A stretch of 6,295 nucleotides of DNA from Paracoccaceae bacterium. Lineage in GTDB: Bacteria > Pseudomonadota > Alphaproteobacteria > Rhodobacterales > Rhodobacteraceae. Every line of letters starts with the position of its first letter. Position 1 is the first letter of the stretch. This document shows positions 6,012-6,295 of the stretch, in pieces. A program made the translations under genes and the position numbers. The notes below the pieces were generated by a model. The model saw nothing but the letters and a program-made list of their open reading frames with translations. It ran no database searches and was not told where the DNA came from. The stretch lies in the NCBI GenBank assembly GCA_003447515.1, contig DLZA01000341.1:1-6295 (forward strand), in the 5' to 3' direction.

Positions 6012-6295
6012 GACATCGCAACTTCCTCGCCTCGTTCAATGGCGCCGCTCAATGCTTTGCTGATTTTGTCTTGTTTGGTTTTGGAGTGCAGTTTTAGGCC
6101 GAACATGTCCTTCACGTAGAATACATCGACAGCCTGCTCCCCGTAAGTAGCAATTACTGCGCTGGCAATGTAAATGTTACTGTTTGATAAAGTCTTGGTC
6201 AGGTCGAATAACAAGCCAGGCCGGTCGCGCGTGTCAACTTCGATAATTGTATAGATGTCGGACCCGGTATTGTCGAAGGTGATGACTGTTGGGAC
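6008..6295 (-). CDS. glnD: PII uridylyltransferase/uridylyl-removing enzyme GlnD, C-terminal end only
   Basis: Only the last 95 codons lie in the window; the gene continues beyond the right edge, and the full protein is usually about 900 residues or more. The visible part is the final ACT domain: YTIIEVDTRDRPGLLFDLTK, then a strand-helix pattern with IYIASAVIATYGEQAVDVFY and the alphaproteobacterial-looking KDMFGLKLHS. The DRPGLL turn is the classic ACT ligand-binding loop. GlnD is the cytoplasmic nitrogen sensor: it attaches UMP to PII proteins when glutamine is low and removes it when glutamine is high, and its ACT domains sense glutamine. The catalytic nucleotidyltransferase and HD domains are outside the window. 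The TGA at 6010-6008 overlaps the ATG of murJ. Confidence 0.93.
   Translation of the reverse strand, partial: VPTVITFDNTGSDIYTIIEVDTRDRPGLLFDLTKTLSNSNIYIASAVIATYGEQAVDVFYVKDMFGLKLHSKTKQDKISKALSGAIERGEEVAMS

Noticed and set aside
6212..6214. TTG as the start of a separate 68-residue gene at the right edge
   Set aside because: The frame continues upstream without a stop to the window edge and completes the DRPGLL motif of an ACT domain, so the TTG is an internal leucine of glnD.

Overview
The window looks like an ordinary chromosomal stretch of an alphaproteobacterium, most likely a member of the Rhodobacterales (roseobacter-type) with a moderate GC content. The basis is the protein sequences (MurJ, GlnD C-terminus, DEAD-box helicase, rhomboid-like protein all read like that group) and the glnD-murJ linkage. 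No database search was possible, so the taxonomy is inference.

Layout from left to right. Positions 1-222 are mostly non-coding, with a large imperfect inverted repeat (130-195) and, at the very edge, a doubtful start of a minus-strand gene. Next comes a 623-residue DEAD-box RNA helicase (223-2094, minus) with a DbpA-type RNA-binding domain and a long basic tail. It has no ATG or GTG start and seems to begin at TTG. A 533-bp AT-rich gap (2095-2627) follows, with no convincing gene, only weak promoter candidates and a 13-bp palindrome. Then trpS (2628-3650, minus), a complete tryptophanyl-tRNA synthetase preceded by a good sigma70-type promoter. A rhomboid-family membrane protein (3727-4422, plus) is divergent from trpS and convergent with murJ, and appears to have lost its catalytic histidine. 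Then murJ (4452-6011, minus), the lipid II flippase, whose ATG overlaps the stop codon of glnD (6008-6295, minus, only the last 95 codons visible).

Functionally this is housekeeping: nitrogen-status signalling (GlnD) translationally coupled to peptidoglycan precursor export (MurJ), tRNA charging (TrpS) and RNA remodelling (helicase). trpS is cut off from the glnD-murJ operon by the opposite-strand rhomboid gene and therefore needs its own promoter, which the sequence supplies. I see no mobile element, CRISPR array, tRNA, rRNA or new multi-gene system. The points most worth a second look are the rhomboid-like protein without His, the non-AUG start and long leader of the helicase, and the inverted repeat at 130-195.
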